DNA from: Alitta virens
Lineage: Eukaryota > Annelida > Polychaeta > Phyllodocida > Nereididae
Assembly (NCBI GenBank): GCA_932294295.1
Contig: OW028579.1
Span: 8,182,370-8,246,369, forward strand
Length of the DNA: 64,000 bases
Direction of reading: 5' to 3'
Shown: piece by piece, positions 43,001 through 50,833 of the stretch
Numbering within the stretch: the first letter of the stretch is position 1
How the letters are laid out: each line of letters opens with the position of its first letter
The notes under the pieces: model-generated
The model's input: only the letters and a program-made list of their open reading frames with translations
The model's database searches: none
What the model was told of the DNA's origin: nothing
Program-made: the position numbers and the translations under genes

Positions 43001-44998
43001 TAGATGAAAATCACATGCTATTGTTACAAGCATTTTATGTATATCATATGAAATGATTATACACACATTTTTCAATATCATGTTGGAGTTACTGAAATGA
43101 AATTCACATGCTACTGTTATAAGCATTTTCTGCACAGTGAATGACTGTTGGGTTATCACCTCCAAGTGATCAACATATCATAATTATCAGAACAATTGAT
43201 TGAAATCCATGTACACTGGATATCTTCGATTCCTACAATCTAAAATGAACTGCAAAAATTATTTATCAAAATTGGGATTAAGAAAAAAAAAAGTTCACAA
43301 AAAGGTATATTGATGACTGCAAGTTTTATAGTTTTATACGAGCTTGAATTAATACTGAACATTTTTTGTAGTCTAGATGCCATTACATTATCTATCCTTA
43401 ACAAGTAAATCCCCTAAAGGGGAGGATTGGTCTAGTAAATGAAAGCAGAGTAAGCAGTGGGAATGATAGTACTACTAAAAAATGTAGCAACAGCAAGTGC
43501 AATTTAAATATATGATTTTGCTAAAATAGCAGAAAAATGTAGCAACAGCATGTTAAATCAAAAATTCAGTCATGGGAATCTTCTTGGATAGCTTTCAATT
43601 GCTATCTGAACGGCGGGAAAACGTTGGATCCTCAGAACCAGCGCTGGTGGTCATCACGTGACCACTGGGGAAGGGGGGGGGGGGGGGGTTGGTTAAGCAG
43701 GCTCGCAAAGAAAATTTGGTATATATTCGTTATCAGTGCAATTATTTTTTTTCTATAATTTAAAATTCAAACAAAAGCAACGTTTTTGGGGGGCGGCGCC
43801 GTAGCACCAGCCAAGCAATGCCAGCAAAAAAAAAAAAGTTCCAGAATTTACCCACAGTTCCTCATTTTAATATGGCTGCCCAGACGTATCCAACCATGCC
43901 TAATCAAACAAAACGGATTGCCTGAAGGCAATCTAAAAACATGGAATTATTTTACATACAGCAAAAAAATATAATCATTACCTATTCAGCTTTTGGAGAA
44001 TGGCCATTTTCCAAATGGTTTTCGTATTCGGCAAACGCTTGTATTGCTGTCGCATTTCACAAACAAAAGAAGCTTTTCAATTTTCATTTTTTATTGCAGG
44101 ACACAACATGGTTTAACCTTGGCAATCTTGAGGAAGCCACAAGTTACATTGTTCAGGTGGAAGCCATGTCAGTGGAAGGGTCTGGCAAAAGAGCAGCCAG
44201 GCTTTTCACTACGCCAGTATTACAACCTCAGCATGCTGGTAAGTACAATGCACCAATTAATGTTCTTTTGGACCTTTGCATTGTATTGCTTACATACATT
44301 GTAATTACCACACTAACTCCAACTATCATGTGTGAGGCAGTTCTTCTTTGTAATTTTGTGTTGTCTCAATCATTCTGGCATAAACAACACTGAATTCTAT
44401 ATAGGTCAACTTACGTTTGGTATTTGACTCACTCCCAATGCCAGATGTAATGATGAAATGAGAATTCCTCAGTGTAGTGATCTCAATATGCTCAGACTCA
44501 TACAACAAGGCACGTAAAATCTGAGAGCGAGCCTGGTCGTCCGACATTGAACTGACATTGTCATCAAGACGACGTCTGAGAAATTGAGCACCCGAAGTTA
44601 TTTAGCTCATGTAATGATATGAGATGCTCTGACAGAGATTTGTCCCAGGACCCTCCAGTCCAGTGTGCACGGCACATCAAAATATGCCAATGTCTATCGA
44701 CACCAGGCTGACAGAGAGCCGATGTAGCATTTTATCTGTGTATATGTTTTCTATAATTATTGTAACACTTTCTTTTGCATTTGCAGGTCCTCCATACAAG
44801 ACAGAGCGATCAGACAGTGATGAAAAGCAAAATGAAATAAAAACAGAAGCAGCTACTAAAGCTGCATTAAATCCCTCCACACGCGGCAATTGGCCAATAG
44901 TAAACAAAGCAGAGGAGTCACATGGTTCGTCACATGCTTCAAGCAGCCAATCAGCCTTCATCTTCGTATTCACTGCAGTATTATTGCTGTTGCTATGA
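4178..44998 (+). CDS. KAL1/ANOS1: Anosmin-1 (Kallmann syndrome protein 1) orthologue, 13 exons, 5' end not in window
   Basis: Extracellular-matrix, cell-surface-associated protein; in vertebrates anosmin-1 binds heparan sulfate and modulates FGF receptor signalling and neuronal migration. Exons: 4178-4388, 4869-5053, 25027-25156, 33386-33513, 34568-34645, 37413-37469, 38468-38564, 40463-40591, 41136-41242, 41769-41940, 42264-42481, 44100-44238, 44787-44998. All have AG/GT sites and join without a stop into 620 codons plus TGA. Order: end of the Cys-rich box and WAP domain (residues about 1-70), FN3-1 (71-175), FN3-2 (176-295), FN3-3 (296-431), FN3-4 (432-550), Ser/Lys-rich tail and hydrophobic C-terminus. 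The WAP cysteine pattern, including KCC followed by CGRAC, and the whole domain order match vertebrate anosmin-1 (about 680 aa). The signal peptide and most of the Cys-rich box are missing from the window. The GPI-like end replaces the His-rich tail known in mammals. Confidence 0.92.
4869..5053 (+). CDS. KAL1/ANOS1: Anosmin-1 exon: FN3-1, first half
   Basis: Acceptor TTGTCGCAG, donor GTAGGC; phase 1 in, phase 0 out. Starts VPEIP and carries the conserved FN3 Trp in the VDITW strand, then YMVQ and a WSQLAQ end. Confidence 0.92.
10025..10116. repeat. 12-bp minisatellite (GCTGCTGTTGAT)n
   Basis: Just under eight almost perfect copies of a 12-bp unit built from CTG and TTGATG triplets, inside the anosmin-1 intron. 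The array would be open in several frames, but no flanking coding context supports translation. Confidence 0.95.
11228..13760 (-). mobile_element. Decayed non-LTR retrotransposon (LINE), endonuclease-RT, 5'-truncated
   Basis: Read on the - strand, several broken frames give a LINE ORF2 in order. An AP-endonuclease end with a GDLNVN motif lies near 13711-13740. A linker region follows, then a pre-RT segment with KKASGFDNISPRFLK. RT motif A (LIDLSKAFDSLPHG) is at about 12366-12412 and motif B (GVPQGSLLG) at about 12204-12232. A C-terminal segment follows, with a GASV...YDL stretch and closely spaced cysteines. The 3' end is a run of short TATCTTA-like repeats near 11228-11262. Frameshifts and stops abound, and the catalytic YADD segment is missing. 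The copy is inactive. The clade is not certain; the simple-repeat tail recalls CR1/L2-like elements. Confidence 0.85.
16702..16888. mobile_element. Short inverted-repeat element (TACAGT-ended family), copy 1
   Basis: The left end reads TACAGAAAAACCCACAATCA. The reverse complement of the right end reads TACAATCGAACCACCACAAT. The two ends match over about 28 bp with mismatches and continue into an AAGAC/AAGGCC segment. The same ends occur at 30780, 36172 and 37133. No coding capacity. Confidence 0.65.
16891..16967. repeat. Imperfect CAG/AGC microsatellite
   Basis: AGC triplets with interruptions, directly after the preceding inverted-repeat element. Low complexity; no coding evidence. Confidence 0.85.
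17606..17700 (-). mobile_element. tRNA-derived SINE, 3' portion, copy 2
   Basis: The - strand matches the 3' body of the SINE at 32481-32690: a TGTACTCGG-like segment, GGCAAGTAAAAGACC, a CCCATGG block, then a tail with GGTGTGGACTCCAAGCC. The tRNA-like head is absent, as expected for 5' truncation. Confidence 0.75.
21556..21760. repeat. Dispersed repeat shared with 55144-55340, copy 1
   Basis: It starts ATAGGGAAATCCTGCCAAAA and includes CAAACCAAATTTGGTGAAGA, GCCGAGAAAAGT and ACAAATTCAGGCCT. Each block recurs in the same order and orientation near 55.2 kb, with small indels. No coding frame; the family is unidentified. Confidence 0.75.
25027..25156 (+). CDS. KAL1/ANOS1: Anosmin-1 exon: FN3-1, second half
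   Basis: Acceptor TGTTCCAG, donor GTTGGT (a weaker site); phase 0 in, phase 1 out. It carries the conserved WYEFRLAAVG strand and GTRGFSPPTK, very close to vertebrate anosmin-1 FN3-1. Confidence 0.93.
27627..27700 (-). mobile_element. tRNA-derived SINE, 3' fragment, diverged, copy 4
   Basis: GATAAGGCTTGGTGTCCACA, then CTTTTACTTGCCCCGG, in the same order and spacing as the other reverse-oriented SINE 3' fragments at 17606 and 53721, but more diverged. Confidence 0.55.
28022..28060. repeat. Poly-A tract followed by (TA)n
   Basis: An A-run of about 28 bases ends in a short TA repeat. It could be a retroposon tail, but the upstream sequence is not recognisable. Confidence 0.85.
30780..31082. 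mobile_element. Inverted-repeat element (TACAGT-ended family), copy 2
   Basis: The left end is TACAGTGGAACCCAAAAGTA followed by AGACCACC. The reverse complement of the right end (31053-31082) is TACAACGAAACCTTCCAAAT followed by AAGACCACTC. The ends pair over about 30 bp. About 300 bp long with no coding capacity: a MITE-type element, the best-preserved copy of its family in this window. Confidence 0.7.
31545..31615. repeat. Short tandem duplication of about 30 bp
   Basis: Two adjacent copies of a block reading ATTTTCCTGCATGATGCTCT and ATTTTCCTGCATAATGCTCT. Non-coding. Confidence 0.7.
32481..32700 (+). mobile_element. tRNA-derived SINE, full-length copy with pol III boxes
   Basis: The head looks like a tRNA. 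An A-box match, TGGTCTAATGG, lies at 32486-32496 and fits TRGYNNANNNG exactly. A B-box-like GGTTTAAATC lies at 32529-32538, one change from GGTTCRANNC. A body of about 150 bp follows (CCCATGAGACGTTAAATTGG, CCTTGTACTTGATGTC, GGGGCAAGTGAAAACCC, CCCATGG). Body blocks recur in reverse orientation at 17606, 27627 and 53721. This is a SINE rather than a functional tRNA: no cloverleaf 3' half or acceptor stem is present. Confidence 0.82.
33386..33513 (+). CDS. KAL1/ANOS1: Anosmin-1 exon: FN3-2, part 1
   Basis: Acceptor TATTTCAG, donor GTGAGT; phase 1 in, phase 0 out. It encodes a proline-rich domain start (EPEAPGAPQN), the LTIHWDPP strand with the conserved Trp, and LPINRYK. Confidence 0.93.
34568..34645 (+). 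CDS. KAL1/ANOS1: Anosmin-1 exon: FN3-2, part 2
   Basis: Acceptor TTTCTCCAG; phase 0 on both sides when the donor GTAAGT at 34646 is used. Encodes IYWHKMIRNS and a basic AREHKK stretch, comparable to the basic loop of vertebrate FN3-2. A GTGTAA donor two bases upstream would break the frame. Confidence 0.88.
34870..35350 (-). mobile_element. Composite dispersed repeat with terminal hairpin, copy 1
   Basis: Begins on the + strand with CTAGCCAGAACCGACCTACA and a hairpin-forming ACATTGCATTAGATGCGATGT. It continues through AAGCCAGTGGAAAC, CACATGACAGTGGTGCCACT and GCCCCTAGTGG. The reverse complement of this order appears at 52390-52740, and a partial copy at 54230-54695. Open frames in it are chance. 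Probably a non-autonomous element; the exact ends are unclear. Confidence 0.65.
36172..36306. mobile_element. Inverted-repeat element (TACAGT-ended family), copy 3
   Basis: The left end contains GAGTTGATCCCAAAATTAAG before ACCACC. The reverse complement of the right end reads TACAGTACAGCCCTATAGTT before GAGACCACC. About 135 bp, internally deleted compared with the copy at 30780. Confidence 0.55.
36833..36987. mobile_element. Palindromic MITE-like element, copy 2
   Basis: Same architecture as 1989-2137: CATGGCTAATAATTGTGC, then repeated ATGCGTTT and GCATGGAAAACGCAT blocks, an AT-rich centre near 36900-36920, and mirrored blocks ending GCACATTTGGCCATG. The arms have diverged slightly, for example TTTTCAATGCG on the left. 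Confidence 0.75.
37133..37322. mobile_element. Inverted-repeat element (TACAGT-ended family), copy 4, right end worn
   Basis: TACAGTTAAACCTCGCCAGT followed by AAGACCAC marks the left end. A TAAGGTGGTCTT block at about 37301-37312 is the remnant of the opposite repeat. It lies just upstream of the 37413 anosmin-1 exon. Confidence 0.5.
37413..37469 (+). CDS. KAL1/ANOS1: Anosmin-1 exon: FN3-2, part 3 (57 bp)
   Basis: Short phase 0-0 exon: acceptor ACTTTCAG, donor GTATTA. It encodes DALSFELEELEPDTTYFIQ, the typical FN3 L-P-T-Y strand turn. Confidence 0.9.
37691..37706. repeat. Poly-C tract
   Basis: An uninterrupted C-run of about 17 bases in the intron; a mutable homopolymer. Confidence 0.9.
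38468..38564 (+). CDS. KAL1/ANOS1: Anosmin-1 exon: FN3-2, part 4
   Basis: Acceptor TTCACAG, donor GTATGT; phase 0 in, phase 1 out. VQAISAYGDNRLKS is the last FN3 strand, followed by a linker. Confidence 0.92.
39191..39374. mobile_element. Inverted-repeat MITE-like element (CCCAGATAGC family)
   Basis: The left end is CCCAGATAGCATTCTAAATC. The right end, GATTTAGAATGCTATCTGG at 39356-39374, is its reverse complement. A third near-copy of the right repeat sits inside at 39241-39259, so the element may be nested or internally duplicated. About 184 bp, no coding capacity. A one-ended copy occurs at 41491-41531. Confidence 0.75.
40463..40591 (+). CDS. KAL1/ANOS1: Anosmin-1 exon: FN3-3, first part
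   Basis: Acceptor CTACTTCAG, donor GTGAGT; phase 1 in, phase 1 out. It encodes VVPTAILDIQ, then LLRTNITWELPE with the conserved Trp. Confidence 0.92.
41136..41242 (+). CDS. KAL1/ANOS1: Anosmin-1 exon: FN3-3, middle part
   Basis: Acceptor TTATTCAG, donor GTAAGT; phase 1 in, phase 0 out. It encodes VILHWSADVC, matching the HVRWFPEAC position of vertebrate FN3-3, followed by a Ser/Thr-rich loop. Confidence 0.9.
41491..41531. mobile_element. Fragment of the CCCAGATAGC inverted-repeat family
   Basis: CCCAGATAGCATTTCAAATC is followed by GGGAAACAACATGCC, matching the left end of 39191-39374. No partner end is clear nearby. Confidence 0.5.
41769..41940 (+). CDS. KAL1/ANOS1: Anosmin-1 exon: FN3-3, last part plus Cys linker
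   Basis: Acceptor ATTTGCAG, donor GTAAGT; phase 0 in, phase 1 out. LRFDCRYMVKLQPVS is the FN3 F strand. The Cys in it, together with TPSCGN and NPDCPT, matches cysteines conserved at the same sites in vertebrate anosmin-1. Confidence 0.93.
42264..42481 (+). CDS. KAL1/ANOS1: Anosmin-1 exon: FN3-4, first half
   Basis: Acceptor CTCTTTCAG; phase 1 in, phase 0 out. It encodes FLIMQTNITARISWQH and IIGYRVVWGQ. Two donors fit the frame: GTAGAT at 42482 (used here) and GTCTTA at 42470, which would remove four residues. The 42482 site is the better match. Confidence 0.9.
42915..43135. repeat. Four degenerate repeats of a block of about 35 bp
   Basis: AAATTCACATGCTATTGTTG followed by CAAGCATTTTC recurs with variation near 42918, 42970, 43008 and 43099. 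Spacing is irregular. Intronic, non-coding. Confidence 0.75.
43672..43689. repeat. Poly-G tract
   Basis: A near-pure run of about 18 G next to CACGTGACCACTGGGG, a context also seen beside the G-run at about 54479. This suggests a fragment of the composite repeat family. Confidence 0.7.
44100..44238 (+). CDS. KAL1/ANOS1: Anosmin-1 exon: FN3-4, second half
   Basis: Acceptor TTATTGCAG, donor GTAAGT; phase 0 in, phase 1 out. It encodes FNLGNLEEATSYIVQVEAMS and GSGKRAARLFTTP, the closing strands of FN3-4. Confidence 0.93.
44787..44998 (+). CDS. KAL1/ANOS1: Anosmin-1 last exon: tail and GPI-anchor-like C-terminus
   Basis: Acceptor ATTTGCAG; phase 1 in, ends TGA at 44996-44998. It encodes a hydrophilic Lys/Glu/Ser-rich tail of about 50 residues, a Ser-rich patch (HGSSHASSSQS), and a final hydrophobic run (AFIFVFTAVLLLLL) directly before the stop. 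A small-residue omega region, short spacer and terminal hydrophobic segment is the layout of a GPI-anchor signal. Mammalian anosmin-1 instead ends in a His-rich secreted tail. Confidence 0.88.
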
Positions 44999-46360
44999 CA
45001 ACGGTGAATAACCACTAACATCTGTATTCTGTGAATGCCTTCATAATAAACTGCTGCTCTGGATATGAATAGTGGGATATAAAAAAGCCAAGAGGCCATT
45101 TTGAATGTATTACATTGCAAGTTGAAATGCAAATTGATACTGTATTTACATACGAAAATCTAGTACATGATATTGTTAGTCATCATCATTTTCATTATAT
45201 CACTACCAGCCAGCTATGCACGTATTAGATGGTCTATAATATTACATAATATGGAAATTAGTTGTAATGTATTTAATCAGAATCGTAGCTTGCCATTGTG
45301 AAAAATCTATGACTAGTCATTTTGAATTACTTCAAAATCAGACGCATTCTTTAAAATGCGCCAGATGTCGCCAGATGTTGCCTCTTGCAATGGCTCCATT
45401 TTTAAACTTGTAAATTTAAATGGTCAGTTATAGATGGATGATTGAAAATGAGGTAATCCAAAATAGAAATGCAATAGTATGTGTAGTTTACCTCTATTGC
45501 AATTAAACGACAAATATGATAAAGTAACTTAAATGCGGTAATTTATTAATAAATGACTCATTTATTTGCCACATAGTACTTAACAATCGACATACACATT
45601 CCACTCATTTTGGTTATTTTTCTGATGATAAATACTTGTTAATCAAGTTGCAATTTGTTGTATTTGAATACTTAAGTTTTGCATGAGTTAAAAGATGTTG
45701 ATAATGAGAAAAAGAAAGTTTTTAATGGAAGATCACAAGCAAGTGATCCCAGCTTTAAATTTTGTTGTCATAGATATAACGTAAGTTATATTTTCACATG
45801 TTTTTGTCTTGGTAAAATGTGAATAATACTTTCACAATACACACAAGTGTGATTGTCAAATGGGTTTAATTGTTACAGTGGAATGACATGTTATTAACTG
45901 ATTTAATGTGTAAAACATGGTTTGTATAATTTAAGTATTGAACTGTTTGCTCTCAAGAGTTGCTACGTTTCACGTTTATATAACAAAACTCTCCTGTGAT
46001 ACATTAAATATTGTATATAAAAATGTACATAACACACCTATTTTGTGTAAATTCTTCGATGTATGTTAGTCATTAATGCACTATTTAAAGTGACTGACAA
46101 GAAACAAAAATTACAGTTTTTTGCCATTGTATTACTTCAAATTATGCATGAAAAGGAATTGCATAATAATACATAGAAGGCACCAGTTTTCTAAGCATGC
46201 TATGTCACAATTTGGATGTAAGATATACACTGGAGAATTTAATAATCAAATACACAGTTAATACATATATATAAAGTACATATATTAATTAAGCTTGTAA
46301 TATTGTTAAAATGTATTTCTCTGTACAAAACCAAAACTTTTTTATGTAATAAAAAAAGAT
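44999..46360 (+). other. Probable 3' UTR of anosmin-1 with two poly(A) signals
   Basis: AT-rich with no further open frame. A canonical AATAAA lies at 45045-45050, only about 50 bases after the stop. Another lies at 46348-46353, after a stretch typical of a long 3' UTR. Alternative polyadenylation is possible; which site is used cannot be told from sequence. Confidence 0.5.
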
Positions 46361-47170
46361 AATTGACCTAGTTTTGTCACACTACTTCATTTATCGTTAC
46401 AAACATTGAAAAGGTTGCCAAGAATGTAAAGTAAATTCCAACATTTACAACAGAGGGCACGCATAGGTTGTCATGAGCTTATAGCAAGACCCCCTAGTGA
46501 TGACAATAGTAACAAAATTTCACCATGGACAACCTTTTATCCATGGTTACACTAGTATGAAGTCTTTCAATGGGTTAGGGCTGTTTATTATCTACACAGC
46601 AATGACAAAATTCAGCATCTGATTACATGTAGCATTTTAAAACTTAATATGTAATATCATGTCACCAAATCCTCAAATGTTCGAGACAAAAAGAGTGTTG
46701 CATACTATGCAATGTCACACTTACGTCATGCACGATGATATACAACCAGGATACAAATGTCACGAAGTGCAAGGTTTTGAAAAGAAAAAAAAAAAAAATA
46801 GAAAGAGATCAGTTCAACTGTTTGTTTTTTTTTCTACAAAATTGTTTTATACTTTTTTCAGCAATTTTCAGTTGTCGCCACGTTGTCACCATGTGGCACT
46901 TCAGTTGTATATTACCGAAGTTTCCTTTCCGATAAATCTATCCATTAAATTGGCCCATATGAACTGAATTTTCTTGAACAAGCCTTCAAGTTAACTGGTA
47001 GTAACTTCTTCAATACATCTTATTTGGCCAGAAGATTCTGACAATCTTTTTAGAACTAAAGGAAAAGAAACTGTACCTTACCAGATGAAAAAGAAATGGA
47101 CAAAAAATATTATTCATCATTCTTATAATTTGTTAGAGCTTATGGCTACTGTTATGTCAAATTATTGAAA
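46361..47170. other. Intergenic, nothing recognised
   Basis: AT-rich intergenic sequence between the anosmin-1 3' end and the MADF-type element. Only chance frames (around 46659-46967, including a poly-A run) are present. Confidence 0.6.
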
Positions 47171-47179
47171 TTGACTAAA

Positions 47180-47680
47180 CCAGGGATCTCACATAGCCGG
47201 AAACGTCGACGTAATGCGCTGTATCGGCCACATAAAGCGTTCCATGGGTTAATGTGGGATTACGTGGGATTACGTGAGGTTTAGTTGGGCTTACATGGGT
47301 TTACTTCGCCTTCCCTCGCTGACATCACTGTCCCCTCAAATTCTGGCTGAAGCGACAGAATTTTTCAACATGCATGAACATTCCAGGAAACCAAGCTGGA
47401 AAAGTTTTTAGGCGGTTAATACTTGGATGATATGTCGGCGGAACATTTGTGGCATACGCCAAAGCTTACGTGGGTCTTACATCACCTTCCGTCGGTTATA
47501 CGTGGCTTACCTCATCTTCAATCATCCGGTAGATTAGCCAAGTAAGCCACGTAAGCAATCATGTATTCATCATATGTGTCCAAGTATACCATGAAGTTTC
47601 TACATAAGCGACGTATAGCGAAGTAAGGGAAAACCAATATCTACGTACGCAATGTGTGGTCATGGTCTACGTAAGTGCCA
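47180..47680. promoter_or_regulatory. Field of ACGTAAG/CTTACGT-type motifs in both orientations
   Basis: TACGTG or its close variants occur near 47264, 47275, 47466, 47499, 47550, 47610, 47643 and 47669. An 11-bp perfect inverted pair, ACGTGGCTTAC and GTAAGCCACGT, lies at 47500-47510 and 47542-47552. Clusters of short repeated sites just upstream of a transposon gene are often transposase-binding subterminal repeats; that reading is inference. Confidence 0.5.
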
Positions 47681-47744
47681 TATATTCCGGCATAGGAGCC
47701 AAGTATCAACCACGGAAAAAGCATCACGTAACATCGCCGTACAC

Positions 47745-47752
47745 TATATAAG
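47745..47752 (+). promoter_or_regulatory. TATA box upstream of MADF-type gene
   Basis: TATATAAG sits 120 bases before the first useful ATG (47875), preceded by a GC-richer stretch. Position and match fit a pol II core promoter for the decayed gene that follows. Confidence 0.5.
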
Positions 47753-47874
47753 CACCGCAGGTGTCGCAAACCATCATTCACACCTTTGCCATTGGAAGAG
47801 ACGGATATAAACCTGTTGTTCTTCATATCTTTCTGGAAGACTTTAAAGTTTAATGCCTAGACTTTAAAGTGAAA

Positions 47875-49032
47875 ATGAGACGGAAGAAAAGATGCAACAT
47901 AGCGAAATACGCAAAAAATCCTGCTACTTAAGTTCTGCAACAAACTGCTGAAGATGATGATGCTTCTTTTGTTGCAGTTGCCAAGGATATGGCCAAGGAT
48001 GAAGAAGACTGATTTTAGCGACATTCCTGTGCTACAGACAAAAAGGAAGAAGTCCCCTGCTGCTGCTGCTGCTTCTGTTCAACCCTCCCACTCAGAACAA
48101 GAAGACCAGTCTTCTGTGCAAGTTATTACTCCTCCTGATGATGATGCAGAGAAGACCAGAAGGAAGACTAACAAGCTTTGCCTCCCAGCTGAAGATGAAC
48201 AGAAGATTGCAGACTGGTATAGGGAGAACTTCATATTTTTTGCCAGAACATGAAGGACTACAAGGACCAGCAAAAGAAGATTAGGCTGATGGAAGAGATG
48301 GCTGCGACTCTGTCAGTCCCCTGCACTGGCCAGTAACTGAAGATGTGGCTGGAGTCAATACGAACATACGTTGGGAAGTTAATGAAGGTGGGACCTTCTG
48401 GAATGGCAATATGCGGAATCCGACTGAGAAGGAGAAGTGGGTGTGTGTTAACTTTGGCTTCCTGGATCAACAAATAAAAAGAGTCCCTTCTCGTCAGGCA
48501 ATCAACCTCAAGAAAAAAATTGAGAAGAGCAGAAGAGGCATGCCAGACATTGAATACTCAAGTACCAGTAAGGTTGATTCAGGACGGTAGGAGTTTGAAG
48601 TAGACAATCGGGACTCACCACAAGAGGTTCAAGAAAGTCATGAAAGTAAAGTCAGCAGAAGTACCAAGGGGGGGCCATTCAAGAAAAAGAAGGGGGCACC
48701 TACATCTGAACCACTTTCATCCCTCATTAGTAACCTTGTTGTGACAGCCTGGAGGACAGCAGCCAACATTGATGAGAGGATGCAGCACATAGGGCAACCT
48801 GCTCCAGATACAAAAGCCGCCAGAGTCAGACAAATGATCGAATATGTCTACTCTGAATGTGTTCTTTTGGATTTGGATACCTATGAGGAGTTCAAACATA
48901 ATGTCATGACTATGCTTCTGCTAATTAAAGGAAAAGCCAGACAAGCCAGAAAAGCCAAAGAGCAGCAGTAGCAGCAACAGCAGTATCCTTATCACCAAGG
49001 GTTTCAGTACCAGGCCTTCCAGCAGATGACTC
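47875..49032 (+). pseudogene. Decayed MADF-domain (Myb/SANT-like) protein, probably transposon-derived
   Basis: MADF proteins bind DNA; transposon-borne versions act beside a transposase. Reading from ATG 47875 (MRRKKRCN) meets an early TAA at 47929, then a frame change near 48010. A basic and Glu-rich linker with an alanine run follows. The domain itself is split by a second frame change near 48240: LPAEDEQKIADWYREN, then KDYKDQQKKIRLMEE, WLESIRTYVGKLMK and GPSG. This is the usual MADF layout of Trp-containing helices with the W-x-S-x-R-T-x-x-G-K-L core. A stop interrupts it before WLESIRT. The C-terminal part resumes near 48700 with ANIDERMQHIG, a helical stretch, a basic ARQARKAK run and a Gln-rich end. 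Several stops and shifts make it non-functional. Confidence 0.7.
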
Positions 49033-49650
49033 CTGAGAAACAGTGAACCACTTTGCAACCGGTGCGGATGCCACTTCCTGTCTCTTCTGCTACAGCTGCC
49101 AGCAATTTCCAGCCTGGGTTGTCTGGGTCGTCTTCCACTTTCCAGCCTGGGTCGTCTTCCACTTTCCAGCATGGTCATCTTCCACTTTCCAGTCTGCACT
49201 CCCTAGAACCACTGTGGCTACTGCTTCTACATATGCTACACCAGTTTATCCGGCAGTCCCTGGATCTTCTTCTGGTGTTCTTGGAAGCAACCCACCTTCG
49301 GTTGGATCAATGGTGTCTGGTGATACGAAAGCTACATCCACTCCATTGAACATTAGCAGCTTCCTAGGGCAGTTGGGCAGTCCGACCAATCCCAACTCTT
49401 CCTTCAGGCAGCAATTGCAACACACTTCTCCTCATAAGTAAAGCAAGTCTGCATTGAACCTCCAGCTTGACTACAAGTCTTCCTTCCTGGTTCAAGTCAG
49501 CCTCTTCCACAATGTCCTCTGCCAAAGTCCTCTGCCTGGTCCCAAGTCTTCAGTCCTGCAGCAATTGCACCATCCGCAAGTCTGCATTAAACCCCCAGCA
49601 TGACTAAAAGTCTTCCTCTTCCGCAGAAGTAGTGGTGGCTGACTTTTAGC
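49033..49650. other. 3' flank of the MADF element, Ser/Pro-rich repeats
   Basis: Tandem CTTCCACTTTCCAGCCTGGG-type repeats (about 49080-49190) and related TCTTCC-rich sequence, probably the degraded C-terminal coding region and 3' end of the MADF element. At about 49651 a new segment starts with CAGGGTTCCCACTCC, which resembles a hAT-type terminus, but no matching end was found. Confidence 0.4.
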
Positions 49651-49908
49651 AGGGTTCCCACTCCTTTCTCTAGTTCAAATTACAGGTTTTTTCCAGGTTT
49701 TTCCAGGCTGTCAAACCCAATTTTCAAGGTATTAAACAGAGAAACAAAACAGCTCATCAATGATATTTATTGTTAAAAACTAACAGCTTCCCAAAGATCT
49801 AAATCTAAAATATGTAGCAATACAAGCACATAATATATAAGATTCAAGTTTGGGTTATGAGTTCTTGAACATGGATAAGAAAGCATGATATTCACTTACT
49901 CGTGAGTG

Positions 49909-50006
<98 letters not shown>

Positions 50007-50833
50007 CTCACAAAAAGAGATCGTTTAATAAGAACAGCCAACATTAAAAGATCAGAACATAAGCTACAGCTTAATAACACACAAAAACAAATCATATGAA
50101 CAACAATCAAAGTAATCTAGACAGACTACTACTGGGCACATAAGGCAATAGAATGTGCATTAAAATTTGCTTAACATTTGGTCTTTTTCATTCACTTAAC
50201 ATTTGCTCTTTCCCGCCAAAACGAAAGTACTAGGATGTATAAATAAAAAACGCCGTTTTTCACACTGCATTACTAAAAAAGCCATAGTACTAATGTCCCA
50301 AGTTGAAAATACAATATGTGGTTTCTTACCTACGAGGCAAGATTACATCATGAAAAAAAAAAATTCAGACTCCCATAATTCTGTGCTCCTGCCTCTCCAA
50401 GCGGAAATAGCATCCACAACTTCCGGCTGCTCTGCCTCTACACTTCACGGCTCAAAACCACTCATTTCATCAACTGTGTATCGTAGATAGCATATGCCAA
50501 AGCATACATAATCATTCGTCAATGCCTAACCACGCCCTTTAATTTCCCATAATGATTCCTTGGCCAATAACAGATTTTCATCATAAGTTGTTGTGGTCTT
50601 GTGCACATCAGGGTTGTCAACGATGAATAAACGTCATTGTGACAGTGTACATGTAGAAACTGACCGTAGAAGTGTCACCTTTGCACTTTTTATGAACAAT
50701 ATTATTTTTTTCCCCTTTGAAATAACTGTCAACCAAAGTGTGAAATGAAACCTTCCTTTTCAAGTAACATACAGTGTCAGGTACAATTACTGTATACATC
50801 GTGTTGGTGACACTGGACCAAGTTGTACTTTTG
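49651..50833. other. Intergenic, with (TA)n and ADH 3' flank
   Basis: No gene is supported. It contains the (TA)n tract at 49906-50003. An ATTAAA variant poly(A) signal on the - strand at 50538-50543, about 290 bases past the alcohol dehydrogenase stop, could end that transcript. Confidence 0.45.
49906..50003. repeat. (TA)n microsatellite, about 98 bp
   Basis: Almost pure alternating TA, with a few G/C interruptions in the left third. Apparent Tyr-Ile ORFs on both strands are an artefact of the repeat. Confidence 0.97.

Noticed and set aside
47175..49665. hAT element bounded by CAGGGATCTCAC (47178) and CAGGGTTCCCAC (49651)
   Set aside because: The two motifs point the same way rather than towards each other and have no 8-bp flanking duplication.
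49892..50110. Tyr-Ile repeat proteins on both strands
   Set aside because: Direct translation of the (TA)n microsatellite.
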